Part shown: piece after piece, positions 11,212 to 23,846 of the stretch
Numbering within the stretch: position 1 is the first letter of the stretch
Layout of the letters: every line of letters begins with the position of its first letter
Assembly (NCBI GenBank): GCA_963921195.1
Contig: OY992537.1
Location: forward strand, 56,382,313 to 56,446,312
From: Pegoplata infirma
Lineage: Eukaryota > Arthropoda > Insecta > Diptera > Anthomyiidae
Reading direction: 5' to 3'
DNA length: 64,000 bases
The notes under the pieces: generated by a model
The model's database searches: none
The model's input: the letters and a program-made list of their open reading frames with translations, nothing else
What the model was told of the DNA's origin: nothing
Position numbers and translations under genes: made by a program

Positions 11212-12068
11212 GCAAATCCATGGGAAATTATACTGGCGGATCACCGATTTTCATAATTCTTGGTTATTTGATAGAGCTTTGTAAATGATTAAAAACCATA
11301 TATTTTTTTAGTTCAATAATATGAAAGATATGGGCGTTTAAAAAAGCGCTTGTTTGGCAATATTGACTTTTAGACAGTTTGTACTAGAGATGGGCACATG
11401 AGCAGATTAGAGCGTGATTCACGTGATTCACACGTGATCACGAATGAGTGTGACTGAATTTAATTTTACTCACGTGATTGTGAGTAGAGAAAAAAATTAT
11501 GAAGATTTAAAATTTTGAAAAAAAAAATTTTTCAAAAAAATTTTAAGAAAACATTTTAACAACATTTGAAGGTCCTTTATTCCTGGGAAAGGCACCATGG
11601 ATTTACAAAAACAAAATTTTTATTAAAGTTTGAAATTCCCTTTTAATGCAATTAAAATTTCAGGGAGGTGTTTTTCGTAGTTTTGATAAATAGTTTTTCA
11701 AAAATTGTTAGAGATCCAAACATTTGATTTTTTCAAAATGTTTGCAAAATCATTACTCGACAACACAAAAACCACCTACCTGAAATTTTAAAAGCGTGAA
11801 AAGGACATTTCAAGCTTTAATACAGTATTTTGATTTTGGAAATCAATGGTGTCCTTGTCAGGAAAAATGGACATTCAAATATTGTTTTTAAAATTTTTTG
11901 CAAAATTTTTTTGAAAAAAAAATTTATCTACAATATTGCTTTTGGAAGTTTTTTCGTACGGCCTACTGTAACCGAGTATAAAAATGGTAAACAACTGTCT
12001 AAAAGTCAATATTGCCAAAAATCTAACAAAATCGGTAATCCGCTAATTTAATTTCCCATGGATTTGCT
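11212..12068. mobile_element. GAGCAAATCC foldback family, copy 1
   Basis: The ends (AGCAAATCCATGGGAAATTA and the inverse of GAGCAAATCCATGGGAAATT) match those of the copies at 52932-54258 and 58196-59993. The arms extend about 150 bases (GATAGAGCTTTGTAAATGATT). A fragment of an ACTCACG-type MITE interrupts it at about 11388-11492. No coding frame is seen. Confidence 0.65.
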
Positions 12069-12369
12069 CTTTTTTCATATTCTTAACACAAAAAAGTGGG
12101 TTTTGTAACTTTGATAATAATTCATAACATAATTATATTTCATAATTTTTTTTTTCATCAATATTTTTTTTCATAAATACCATGAAATTTTTCATTTATA
12201 TAATAAAGGTTTTCATAAATGCAATGAATCATTTGATAAATTCTATACATTTTATGGAACATTTCGTAGTAGTTATGAAAGATTTCATAAGTTGATATCA
12301 TAATATTTATGAAAAAATTCATAAAAGATTATTAAATTGTATTCATTATATTTATGAAACCTTTTTATC
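12069..12369. other. Low-complexity TTTCATAA-rich stretch
   Basis: Irregular repeats of TTCATAAAT/ATGAATTT words without a fixed period; no gene. Confidence 0.45.
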
Positions 12370-12377
12370 CTTATACG

Positions 12378-12936
12378 TAGGGATGAGATTTTCATGCACT
12401 AAAAAATCGAAAATATGAGCTTAAAATATGCGCTAAAAATTTCAAAATATGCACTAAAAAACCTAAAAATATGCACTAAAAAATAAAATGTGTGCAATAA
12501 AAATCTTGTTTTCATAGAAAAAAACTTCTGTAAAAGCAAAAACTAATGCCGGGTTTAAATAGTAGCATTTAAAACTTTATAAAAGCAAGATTTTTTAGAA
12601 GTTAAGACAGTCTAAAAAAAAATTAAAAGAAAAAAAAAATTATTATTTTCAAAATAAATTTTTCAAATTTAAAATAGTTTTTAAAACATTTAAATTTTAA
12701 TTTGTGTTTTTGCTCATTTATGCCAAAATATGCAAAAATATGCACTTAAAACTTGGAAATTTGCACAAAGTATGCATTGAAAACAAAAATATGCATTTTC
12801 ACCAAAATATGCAAATATATGCAAAACAAATCGATGCAATTTTACCGCAAATTTCTTGATTAGGAAATATAATTGCTCGATATCGTTTTTAGACTACCGA
12901 CAATAAACATGCATTTGCATGGAAATCTCATCCCTA
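12378..12936. mobile_element. hAT-type MITE with AATATGCACTAAAA repeats
   Basis: The terminal inverted repeats are TAGGGATGAGATTTTCATGC and the inverse of GCATGGAAATCTCATCCCTA. The 8-bp flanks CTTATACG (12370-12377) and CTTATAAG (12937-12944) differ at one position. The interior repeats AATATGCACTAAAAA many times. It is non-coding. Confidence 0.8.
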
Positions 12937-13061
12937 CTTATAAGTATCAAAATTTTGCAAGAAATTTACTCTTTACTTTGGAGAAGCAGATGTGTAAAAT
13001 TTGGTCGGTTTTGAGGGCTTGGTTCACAAAAATTGAAAATGCCTATATCCCATGCGCACAG

Positions 13062-15645
13062 AAAAAAATAAAAATTAATTTCAATTACGAAATTCGTTAA
13101 TTCAATTAAAAAATTAATTGATTTCGGACGTATCACGAAAATGCGCATATTAATTACTCATTTTGTTTGAAAATAGTTTTAAAACTTAATTAAATTGTTA
13201 ATTAAATCAATTAAAGTTTTAATTGAAAATAAAATGGAAAACCAATTAAAATTGTTATTAAATAAACTAAAAAAAAATTAATATTAAATTGAAAATCAAT
13301 AATATAGATTTATTGATTCACATAAAATGTTTAATTGAAAAAAGACCAAAACTCAATTTAATTTTAAAAGTTAAACATCAAAAAATGCCCTAAAATAAAT
13401 AATCATAGAATTTTATTGTTTTACTAGCTGGCCCGGTCCGCGTTGCTGGCCCAAATATAAGTTCAGTGTCATATCTAGTTTTGCTTTAAATATATATCAC
13501 TGCAAAAAATGTAATAAATTTCGCGGCTTAGAAAAATTTGTAGGCGTGGTTTTAAAGACCCGATTTTTTTAAAGCCAGATCAATCATCTTCAAATTATAT
13601 TTCAGGAAAAAAACAATTACCACGTCTTCGAATTTTCGAACTGTACAATTTCAAAACTTCTTTAGTATGATTACGAACAACACAAAAATAAAATTACGCA
13701 TATCCTTCGTTCTTATTGTGAGCTATTTTCTTGAGTATTCTTGAGTTCATACAAAAAAATCAAACCTTTATAGTTTTCCCGAATATCCCATTTTTCTGGG
13801 ACAATTTTCTCATTTATCTTTCCTTAAAAACATAATTAGAACTATTACTAACATAAAAAAATCGATCCGGTCATTGGTATTCGACTTAAAGTGATTTCAC
13901 ATATTTAAAGCAACGTGGGCATTTAAATTTGTTTTGGATATATCGAAAAAAAGTGGGCGAGGACAATTTTTCTTTCCGAACAACCATATGGACTATTACG
14001 AACAATTAAAACAGAAAAAAGCCAAATATGTAGGTACAGGCGTTCTCAAGTGTTGTTCTTTCCAAAAAACCTTAGGTCGATGAAGAAATTAAAAAAAAAA
14101 TACCCAAATTGATCCAGCCGTTCTACGATTTAAAATATACATATCGGAAAAAGTAAGCGTAAAAGAAGGCGTGGCCAATTTTTCTTGCCTTAAAAATCTT
14201 TTCCGGACTATAACAGTTTTTTCGATACATAGAAAAAGTAGGCGTGGGCAATTTTCTTCTCCGAAAAAACCTTAGTTGAATTATAACAAATATTTTCAAC
14301 AAAAATTAGCCACAGTGGGCGTAAAAGTGGGCATGGTCAACTTCTTTTTGCGTAAAAATCAAAGTTGGACTATGATGAAAATTCATTTTAAAAACCAAGT
14401 CAAATCGGTCCAGACGTTCTCTGATTTTAGATAAATCGAAAAAAGTCGGCGTAAAAGTGGCGTGGTCGATTTTTCTTTCAGTAAAAACTTAAATTGTGCT
14501 AATACAAACATTTAAGTAAAAAAATAGCCAAATCGGTGTAGCCGTTTTCCGATTTTAGATAAATCGAAAAGGTGGGCGTAAAAGGGGGTGTGGTCAATTT
14601 TTTTTACGTAAAAACCTAAGTTGGACTATGACAAACATTTCAAAAAAAAAATGTCCAAATCGATCCAGCCGTTCTCAACTGATGCGGTTACCAACGAACG
14701 ACAATTGATTTTTATTTAGATAGATTAAGTCAAATCGGTCCAGACGTTCTCAGATTTGAGATAAATCGAAAAAAGTGTGCGGTAAAGTGGGCGTGGTCGA
14801 GTTTTCTTTCTGTAAAACCTTAAACTGTGTTACTACGAACATTTAAATAAAAAATTAGCAAAATCGGTGCAGACGTTTTCGGATTTTAGATAAATCGAAA
14901 AAAGTGGGCGTAAAAGTGGGCGTGGTCAATTTTTCTTAACGTAAAAACCTAAGTTGGACTATGACGAACATTTCAAAAGAAAAATTGTCCAAATCGGTCC
15001 AGCCGTTCTCAACTGATGCTGTTACCAACGAACGACAATTGATTTTTATTTATATAGATATTATTAAGAATTTTTTTTTCTTTATTAAATATAAACAGTT
15101 GGTATAGTTTTGCATAGAAACATTATAGTAGTATTTTAAAATATCAATAACTATTTAAAATTACATTTTTATTTTTAAATCTTGTTATTGCATGCATTTT
15201 TGTCGCTTTAGTAAAGTTGAAACAAAAAAAGGGTATTATATTTCAATGTGCAAAACACAAGGCAAATGCCTCATATTATTTTTTTTGTTTCAACTGTACA
15301 CATTTCATTAGCAAAACACTTTATCCGCAACGACCACTCGCCTTAAAGAAAACAATTTAACTAAATTTTTTTGGTGGCTGCTACCACCAAAATATACAAA
15401 ACAATAGTTCAAAAGTTTTTTTTTTTTGTTGTTTTTTTCATTTTTATTTTTTCATTGGCTACTAACACTAATGCATACAAAACCGGTATCGTTTGTTTAT
15501 TTTATTTTTGTTTTCAGTAAAGTTAAGAATTCAATTAAAACATTAATTGAATCAATTAAAATGTTTAATTGAAGTTAAATTTAATATCAAATCATTTTTA
15601 ATTAAAAAAAAAAATTACGATATTATTTTCTGTGCGGTAAATGTT
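13062..15645. mobile_element. CACAG-ended foldback element, copy 1, with a large insertion
   Basis: The ends are CACAGAAAAAAATAAAAATT and TTATTTTCTGTG, flanked by the dinucleotide CG on both sides. It is homologous throughout to the copy at 33076-33996 except for an extra segment of about 1.6 kb (13425-15061). The arms carry AATTAATTGA-type words. No transposase is seen. Confidence 0.7.
13425..15061 (-). mobile_element. Unclassified insertion with internal tandem units
   Basis: Its boundaries follow from comparison with the uninterrupted relative at 33076-33996. It starts TAGCTGGCCCGGTCCGCG and ends TTTATATAGAT. The interior repeats units of about 130-160 bases, each holding AAATCGGTCCAGCCGTTCTC and GTGGGCGTAAAAGTGGGCG variants. 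In reverse it resembles the element at about 34066-36954, which begins CTATATATATAAAAG and ends CCGGGATGGTAAGCTAGT. The class is unknown. Confidence 0.6.
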
Positions 15646-15659
15646 TAAAAATTCATATA

Positions 15660-16106
15660 TTATGCTTTTTGAGCTTAAGTTAAACAATTTTATCATTATT
15701 TAAAAACATTTTTAATATCCACTCCCACAAAAGGGGGCGGGCAAAAAAAAATTATTTTTTTTATTTCCTTAGTCCAAATGCAGGACTTTTTCTGACATAA
15801 AATTGTTTCATTTGCTTCACAAAAATACAAAAAAGGTTAGATGTTAGTTTAGTTCTTCAAGGGGGAACTTTTTTCCCCCTGGTCCAATTTTGCCCATTTA
15901 CGAACTTAAACTGCCTAGGCCCAAAAGACATATTCCTGCAAAACTTAACGAATCTATCTCTTTTATTTTGAACTGCATCGTGTCTTAGAATCGATCATAG
16001 ATCAAAAATATATATACTTTATGGGGTCCCCGACCGATATTTCGATGCGTTACAAACGGAATGACAAAGTGAGTATACCCCCATACTGTAGTTGGAGGGT
16101 ATAAAA
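15660..16106 (-). mobile_element. DINE-1/Helitron-like family 1, minus-strand partial copy
   Basis: The inverse of the family 1 left half: GGGGTCCCCGACCGATATTT, TCATTCCG in reverse, and the terminal TATACCCCCATACTGTAGTTGGAGGGTAT dyad at about 16070-16101. It is cut at its other end beside the CACAG-ended element. Confidence 0.6.
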
Positions 16107-16931
16107 ATATTTATGAATAACTTTGACATTCACTTTTCCAAACTTAATAAATTTGTCTATTTGGAGGGCTTGGTCCACAAAAATTAAAATGCCTATATCT
16201 CTTGAAGGTGATTTGATACAAATGTTCTTATAACTGATTGTGAGTTCTGTTTAGGAGGCCAAAATACTTTAGAAAATGCACTTTAGAAGTCTGTGCAAAA
16301 AACAGTTGATTTTTGTAGAGAAGTGTATAGACCGCGATAGAACAAAGGGCATAAATTACCACTACAATTTGTATTACATTGAAAATTCTGCCTGCATGTT
16401 TCGTAATTAAGCTTGAACGGCTAAACCGATTTTTAAGAAATGTTCACTGCAGATAGCATTAACCGAGGAGTTGAGGATTGATGAAGGGTTATAAGAAGTA
16501 AGGAGCAAATCCGAAAAATTTAGCTGGGGTTTATCGCGAATTCACTTATTAGAAATTACAGTAAATACGTCTTGAATAACATTTGTATGTCAAAAAAAAA
16601 AAAAAAATTATAATTAAAAAAAAAAAAATACAATCAAAATTTTTTTTTATAAAAATTACTTAAAAATGTTTTTTACTCAAATGAAAATTTTTTAGTCTAA
16701 ATTTTCAGTGATTTCAGTGTATTGCGTAGGTTATTAAATGGTCGGTGTAAACCATAGGTCAGTTCCGTGATGTAAATCAATTTAAAATAAATTCACTTTC
16801 TTTAGTTGCGATCATTGAAAACTACGAGTAGTTATCTAAAATCAATTATTTAATACAGTCTAACTTTAAGTTCTAATGTTTCACATTATTTGTTTTAAAA
16901 AGCGGAATTACGAATTTTGTTTCGATTGATC
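16107..16931. other. Upstream region of lipase gene B
   Basis: No other gene. 16155-16190 resembles 13010-13050 (GAGGGCTTGGT...AATGCCTATATC), so at least part is repeat. The last 200 bases before the start codon presumably hold the promoter and 5'UTR, but I can fix neither a TATA box nor an initiator. Confidence 0.4.
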
Positions 16932-19900
16932 ATGATTTATAAACAACTAAATATTTTTACAAATTTGTTAAACATCTATAGTGTGTGTTATTTTCTCAAA
17001 ACCGTTCAAGGCAATTATCTTGAAGATAATTATCCAAAAAGTGTTATTGAGGATGCAATGTTAGATACTGTAAGTAAATTAAATTAAATGATGTACTGAA
17101 AAAGAGTGTATTCTAGTTCGAGGTAATTTATTTTCCCCATTATGAATAAAAATAACATTTACATATTTTAACTCTTATTTTCTTTATTTAGATATTCCTC
17201 TAAAAATAATCATAGAGTTTCTGTTTTGAAAAATTCAGAAATGAACCTGTGAGAAATTATTTGGTTCTACAGGACCCTGTCTTTAGACATCGACATATAA
17301 AACAAGTAAAAAAATCATAGTCGGTCAAGACCGACCATAGAATAACCTACACCAGAGTTTCCCGGAAAATGGGTCCCAAGTTCAAACATGGACCAAATAG
17401 ATCTATATTTTGTAAAATCTTTCATAAGTGCAAAAAACACTCACAATTCAAATTTGGGAAAAATAGTCTTATCTTTGTTAACAATAAACCGCTTTAAATG
17501 AATATCGGGCGAAATCTTCACATGGGACCTAAGTCCAAAAATGGTCCGATGATAATCAGATTTGATAAGGTTATTAAAGTACGCGTTTAACATACACAAA
17601 CAAAATTTTAATTAAATATTTTCAATTTTCATGAAATTTGACAGATTTATGTGTAAATCGGGAAGGTGGTTTGTATGGGAGCTACAAGAAGAACTGGTTC
17701 GATTCCTTTAAAATTCGGAATGGTGTAATGTGAAGACCTGCCGAATTTCGAAAATTTAACTTTTATAATTCAGTTATTAGAGTCGTTTGAGCCAAAACCA
17801 AAGAGGACCATTGTATTAGGGCTTGGTCTAAATATGGACCTATTTTTGCTAATTCCAATAGGCTTCATCCTTGGGTCACGAGAGGCGTTAGTTTCAAATT
17901 TTAAGTCACTTTATTAAAAATTGCTACCTGTATTGTGTTTACACCGTTTACATGGACATACGGACGGACGGACGTCGCTAAATCGACTCAAAAAGTGATT
18001 CTATGTCGATCGGTATACTTAAAAGTGTAGTTACAAACATCAGCACCACAGTGTGGTGTTAATATTCCTTTAAAATGGAGGGATCCTTTAAAATGGAGGG
18101 ATACCAGAGTCGTCTTTATCTCGAAGGCTGGGACAAATTTCCACAGAGCTCCGAAGGATTTCAGACCAATTAGTCTGTCTTGTGTTATGTTAAAGACAAT
18201 GGAACGAATGATCGACTCATATTTGCGTAGAGTGATTGACCCGAGGTTGCTTTCGACAAGGCAACATGCAAACTGCAAAGGTAGATCAACGGAAACAACT
18301 CTTCATGAGCTCATCGGTACCATCGAGAGATCGCTTTCGGTAAAGGAGTATACTATGGTGGCCTTTCTTGATATAGAGGGGGCTTTTAATAATGTCATCT
18401 AAGACTCCATAATTATTTCATTGTCACAGGGAGGTGTTCTTTCGCCGCTTTCTTGGAACCTGTCACTGAATTCAATGTTGCTTCCATCTGACGTTGTCGG
18501 TAAATGGAAAGCATCTGTCAACATTGAGGGACATTTGTTAGGGTTCTCTGAAAGATCTGTCTAAATGGGCAAGAGGCTGCGGTCTGGGAGTAAATCCAAG
18601 CAAAACAGAGCTTGCCTTGGTTACAAGGAAATCTGAGATTTCTGCTTTTGATCCTATTTCTGCGGACGGCACTGAAATCGCCCTTTCAGATGAGGCCAAG
18701 TATCTTGGAGTTTTTATAGATAGGAAGTCGAATTTCAGGCATAATATTGAGGAATTGGTGAGAAAGCTAGGCTTACTTTATATTTCTGTAAAAGGGCCAT
18801 TGGAAAACGATAGGGATTTAGTCCTAAAGTCAGTCATTGGATTTATACAGCGGTTATGCGTCCAATTCTGCTGTATGGAATCATTGTCTGGTGGCCTGCT
18901 TTAGAGACAAAAGGGAACTGTGTATTCATCTCGAAGGTACAGAGAATAGCGTCGATGTGCATCACTGGTGCTCTTCGTACTACAACTACGGCTGCATTGG
19001 AAATCCTCCTTCACCTGATACCATTGGACATATTAGGTAGGCAGTATGCGGCTACGTCGGCAATTCGACTTAATTCCGCACTGCAATGGAGGAGCAGCGA
19101 TTGTGGCCATAGCGCGGATAACAACACCACAAAATGTGGACTGTGGCCTTTTTAAGCGCCACTATACAACTATGATACCATCCAGGGAGCCTTGGATGAG
19201 GGGAATTCCGGGTAGTAGAGCCTTCATAAATTTTTACACGAATGGCTCGAGGCTGCATGAACAAGTGGGCTTTGAAGTCTATTCGGAGGAGCTTGGGTTG
19301 AGCCTAGTTCGGAGATTACCGGATCATTGTAGTGTTTACCAGGAAGTGATGCTGGCATTAAAAGAAGTTGCTGGCTGTTTGAGTTGCAATGTATTGTCTA
19401 CAACTGCAGTCAAAATCTATTCTGACAGTCAAGCCGCGGTCAAGTCAATGTTTCTGAAAACAAGATCTGCCCTTAACTACCGCACGTCGTTAAATGAGAT
19501 TGCCAATCAGTATGACATATGACTCATATGGGTCCCAGGGCACAGAGACATTCCAGGCAATTGCAAAGCCGATGAGCTTGCAAGACTGGGAACTACCTTA
19601 CAGGTTCCAACAGAATTGGCATGAGTTCGTATGCCTCTAGAAACTTGCAAGCAAATCCTACGGCTTTTTTCCGCGACGGTAACTAATCAAAGATGAGCAA
19701 ATGGATGGACGTGTGAGACAACACGACATATTTGGCCTTATCTTAATCAGCGCACAAATGAGTTGATATCGCTTCCAATAGGAGAGATTTCGACGGTGGT
19801 TGCTATATACCGGATACTGTCTTATAGGGAAGCACGCAGACCGGTTGAATGTGCCTTCAAATGACTTTTACGGAGTTGCATGGATGAAGAGTAGTTGGAA

Positions 19901-22900
19901 ACTATCGAACACTACATCTGTCATTGCCAGGCACTTTCTAGTCAGAGTCTTGCTTCACTGGGAAGCTGCTCGATCTTTCTGATTTATCGGATGTCAAAAT
20001 TCAATATTTAAGGGGTTTCATAAGAATCTCAAATTGGATTAACTATATGGACTAGTAGGGAAACCTATTTTGGTCCCGTGGTATCACAATGGACCTCAGA
20101 GTCTGCGTGTATTGACGTAAAACATCAGCAAAAGCTGGCAAACTTTAAGCGCCTCCAAAATGAAATTCCGATGTGAACATTCAAAACGCCGACGCACAGT
20201 GGCTTAAAATCACTTTTCATTGGCCAAAATTATTTTTTTTTAATTGACAGATAATAAGTTAAACTTGCCTCAGTTTTAGTTTCATTAAAATTGATTAAGT
20301 TCTTTTTAAGGAATTGAAGGTCAAAGTTAAACTTTAGATTTTTTTAGCTTTCTATATGTGGATTTTTATTTCATTTCGGCGTTGGCCACAATGTCGTCAA
20401 AATAACTAATTCATTTATTATGCTTTTTGCACTATAATTATCAAATTTAACCATTATTTTAAATATATTTTTTACGCCCACAAAAGGGGGCGGATCAAAA
20501 CAAGTGACGTTTTCTAGTCCTCTGGATCCAACTCCAGGACTTTGAGCTTCTTCTCTCATAAGAAAGTGTCATTTGCTATGCAAAAGTACAAAAACAGTTA
20601 AAAATTACTTTATTTTCAGAAGTTGGCTAAGTTCTTTAAGGGGGATTTTTTTCCCCCCTGATCCGAATGTCCAGATTTCTGAACTTAATCAGCCAAAGAC
20701 CATAAGACATATTCGTACCAAACTTCAGGAGTCTAGCTTTTTTACTTTGGACTATATTGTGTCTTTCACAGACTGACGGACGGACGGACATACGAACGGA
20801 CACACGGACGGATGAATAGACGGAAATCGCTAGAATGACTTAGAAACCATCAACTATCAATAACATATACACTTTTTGGGGTCCTACAACAATATTGTGA
20901 AACATTACACAATGTAAATGACCGTAACTCATAATTTTTTTTTTTTTAGAATTTTCATTAAAAGGAAAAAAGTGTTCTACCGGCGGATCGTGGCGGGTGA
21001 AAAAGTATATATAGGATTAAAGAGGACACCTTCAGCTTTCTTTGGGTGGCATACGTTTCTTGTTCCCTTTTGTTCCACAGAAGTTCTATGCCACTAAAGT
21101 TGAAATTTGACAAAAATATAGTTTTTTAGTAAATATTTCAGAACACCCCTTAAAATAAATGGTTGGGCTGTGACCACTTATAACAACTAAAGACTACAAT
21201 CCTACCAACCTTCTAAAAAAGATCGCAAGTCATTATCGATGGTAACTTGCGAGTAGTAACCATTTATTTTTGAAAAAAAAAACAGAAAAAATCACCTTTT
21301 TCTGAAATTAAAAAAACAGTTGAGTTTGACAGCATGCCACGCCCACAATTGACCTAATTTTTTGGCTACCTTAATTTGGATATATTACCTACAAAATAGA
21401 ATTAAAATTTTAAAAATCGGTGACAAAAAAATTTGGACTTTTGACTAGTGAAATCAAATTTTCAGCCACAGTGCGACGTACGTCTATCTTTTTTTGTCTC
21501 CTCTACCAGAATCAATGGTCGGAACCCTGTAATTTTGGAAAAAGTTTGAAATTGTTGTACAGTGTTATTTTTTGGGAGAATATTCTAATAGGGAAAGTAG
21601 GGCAAACAAAAGTACTTTTTAATTTATAATGGGAAAAATAAATAACCTCGAACTAAAATATTTTTTTTCATTACACAGTTCAAAAATATTAAATTTTTTT
21701 GGCGCGATAAAACTGACAAGGAAGTTTCGTGACTTTACTAGATTTTTTGCTACCTCCTATTTTAGGAGAATTCCCAGTAAAAATTACAAGCTTTTTTGTA
21801 AGATGTTAACCAATAAATTTGTAAATTTAGAACTTTTTTGGCGAAATAAAACTTACAAGGAGTTCTCGTAAATTTTCTAGATTTTTTGTTTTTACAAAAC
21901 GAAAAACGAAAAACTGTCAAATATTGGTAAAATGGGATTACGAGACTCAAAGACCGGTAAATTTTCCTGCAGGGTTTTCAGAGATTTACAAATTGTTTTA
22001 TTTCAATATATCTTTTGTTATTTTTTAAATTTAATTCTTCAGACTCAACTTATACGTAAATACCAATATCCTCTGGAAACTCACTATGTTACTACTAAAG
22101 ATAATTATATTTTACAACTCCATCGTATACCGAAACCAAAAGCTCCGCCAGTTTTGCTCATGCATGGTCTGGAAGACAGCTCAGCGGCATGGATTCTAAT
22201 GGGGCCCACAAAAGCACCAGGTCAGTATTCGTAAAATCTATAAAATATTTAAATCTAATGAACGTCAACTTTTTCTTATTCAACTATTTAGCCTACTACC
22301 TTCACGATAACGGTTATGATGTTTGGATGGGTAATGCTCGCGGTAATCGTTATTCTCGTAATCATACCACATTAAATCCAGATAAAGATTCAAAATTTTG
22401 GAATTTTAGTTGGCATGAAATTGGTTTCTTTGATTTACCAGCCATGATTGATTATATCTTACTGCAAACTGGCTATAGGAAAATTGGCTACTTTGGTCAT
22501 TCTCAGGGCACTACCTCTTTTTTTGTATTATGTTCTATGCGTCCCAACTATAATAATAAAATAACCATGATGCATGCCCTGGCACCGGTAGCATATATGG
22601 GTTATATAAAATCACCGTATATAGGAGTTGGATTAAGTGTGGCCGCAGTTGTCAAGAAATATACTCGTATAACTGAGTTATTGCATCATCCTGATATGTT
22701 GCCACAAATATGTTTTAACTCAAAAGCAACTGCAGAATTTTGTATCGGTATATATTATCAATTGTATGGCAGAGATGTGGAGCAAACTAATGCGGTATGT
22801 AAAAAACTCTATGGGGCATTCCAGGCCAAATCACTCAGTTTAAGACCCGACCCCTTTTGATTTATTTTTATTTTTTTTTTTTTGATATTTTTATTTTATT

Positions 22901-23586
22901 TTTGGATATGTTTAAGTACTTAATTAATGCAACTTGAACACTAATTTTCAGCCTTTTATTCCAAGATGGTGTTGAGTAATCAATTTTTCAAAATGGCGAT
23001 TTTTTCAAAAAAATTAAAAATTGAAATTCTTGGAATAAAAGGCAGAAAATTGGTGTCCAAGTTGCATTAATTATGTACTTAAACATATCCAAAAATAAAA
23101 TAAATCGAAAGGGATCGGGTCTAAAAGTGAGTGATTTGGCTTTGAATGCCCCCTTTATATTTCTAAAAACTAAAAATTTTTATTTAAAAAAAAATTCAGA
23201 CTAGATTTCCAACTATTTTTGGCCATCTTCCTGCTGGTGCTAGTTTTAAACAAGCTGATCATTTCAGTCAACTGGTAATTTCTAATCGTTTTTGCCAATA
23301 TGATTATGGTCTGAAAGAGAATCTAAAACGTTACGGTAAACCAAAACCTCCTGACTATCCTCTAGAGAAAATTACTGCGCCAGTTGGTTTGTATTATGCC
23401 TCTAATGACTATCTTTCTAGTGAGATAGATGTTAAAAGATTGTCAAAAATGTTGCCAAATGTAGTGGAGGATCGGCTTTATCCTTATAAAAACTGGAATC
23501 ATCTAACCGTGTTATGGGGCATTGATGCCAGGACATTGGCTCATAAAAGAATGTTAGAAATTATGAAAAAGTATCCATACGAATAA
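16932..23586 (+). CDS. Acid lipase (lipase-3-like) gene B, complete, 4 exons
   Basis: Exons 16932-17069, 22043-22220, 22292-22794 and 23200-23586 give 401 aa. Introns are 4973, 71 and 405 bases (GT...AG, phases 0, 1, 0). Exon 1 carries a hydrophobic N-terminus (signal peptide by inference) followed by NYLEDNYPKSVIEDAMLD, the start of the mature family domain. Motifs: LMHGLEDSSAAW in the oxyanion region, GHSQG with nucleophile Ser176, Asp343 in SNDYLSS, His374 in WNHLT. Ser-Asp spacing is 167 and Asp-His 31, close to human gastric lipase. At the exon 2/3 junction the usual Gly becomes Ala. Predicted role: hydrolysis of acylglycerols or sterol esters, probably in gut or lysosome; the substrate is not deducible. 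Intron 1 holds Helitron-like and LINE debris; intron 3 holds a 340-bp MITE. Confidence 0.93.
17305..18056 (-). mobile_element. DINE-1/Helitron-like element, family 2, copy 1
   Basis: It is read on the minus strand. The hairpin GTCGGTCAAGACCGAC lies near 17319 next to ACAAGT. The (GGAC)n block at 17957-17977 is the inverse of GTCY repeats. GATCGGTATACTTAAAAGTG and a CCACAGTGTGGTG dyad close the other end. No coding. It lies in intron 1 of gene B and adjoins the decayed LINE. Confidence 0.65.
18061..20150 (+). pseudogene. Decayed LINE: reverse transcriptase and RNase H remnants
   Basis: Broken frames of a non-LTR retrotransposon pol. RT pieces: LKTMERMIDSYLRR with FLDIEGAFNN (18187-18402), then SQGGVLSPLSWNL (about 18424), then WARGCGLGVNPSKTE and KYLGVFIDRK (18617-18904). 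The catalytic YADD segment is deleted. RNase H pieces at 19046-19522: FYTNGSRL, then KIYSDSQAAVKSM, and after a stop WVPGHRDIPGN near 19530. A CHC-like cysteine region follows at about 19910. RNase H suggests an I/LOA-type rather than Jockey clade. It has many stops and frameshifts, is not functional, and sits sense-oriented in intron 1 of gene B. Confidence 0.8.
20151..20454. other. Intronic AT-rich spacer of gene B
   Basis: No coding frame or clear element end. Confidence 0.4.
20455..20935 (-). mobile_element. DINE-1/Helitron-like family 1, minus-strand partial copy
   Basis: The inverse of the family 1 core: CCCACAAAAGGGGGCGG, AAGACATATTCGTACCAAAC, a GACGGACGGACGGACAT block at 20774-20820, AATCGCTAGAATGACTTAGA and a degraded GGGGTCCTACAACAATATT block. 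It lies in intron 1 of gene B. Confidence 0.6.
20936..22042. other. Rest of gene B intron 1
   Basis: AT-rich, with no recognised element. 21630-21890 contains two diverged copies of a TTTTTTGGCG(C/A)(G/A)ATAAAAC...ACAAGGA motif about 135 bases apart. The acceptor is at 22041-22042. Confidence 0.45.
22813..23152. mobile_element. GGGGCATTC foldback MITE in intron 3 of gene B
   Basis: The ends GGGGCATTCCAGGCCAAATC and the inverse of GATTTGGCTTTGAATGCCCC pair over more than 100 bases. Flanks are CTAT (22809-22812) and CTTT (23153-23156), a 4-bp duplication with one change. It is an internally deleted relative of the 255-2812 element. It occupies most of an intron that is only 61 bases in paralogue A. 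Confidence 0.75.
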
Positions 23587-23733
23587 TTTTATCAACACAC
23601 AAAAAAAAAATATGGAGGAAACAAATTTGAGTAACCACTTGTTTAAATTTAAAAACGAAAATTGAGTAATTTTTTAATTGACGCAATTAAAAATTTACTT
23701 AAAAGTTTTAAAAAGAATTTAAGTAAATTATTT

Positions 23734-23739
23734 AATAAA
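23734..23739 (+). promoter_or_regulatory. Candidate poly(A) signal of gene B, inside a transposon
   Basis: First AATAAA after the stop, 148 bases downstream and inside the CACAG-ended element. Variant signals nearer the stop cannot be excluded. Confidence 0.35.
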
Positions 23740-23846
23740 AATTTAATAGTTTTTTAAATTTTTTTAAGCTCTCGTAGTTTTTCGAATTCTCGTTTTGTTA
23801 ATAGTTTTTTGTGTATGTATATGAAAGTTTGTAATCGTCTTTATAA

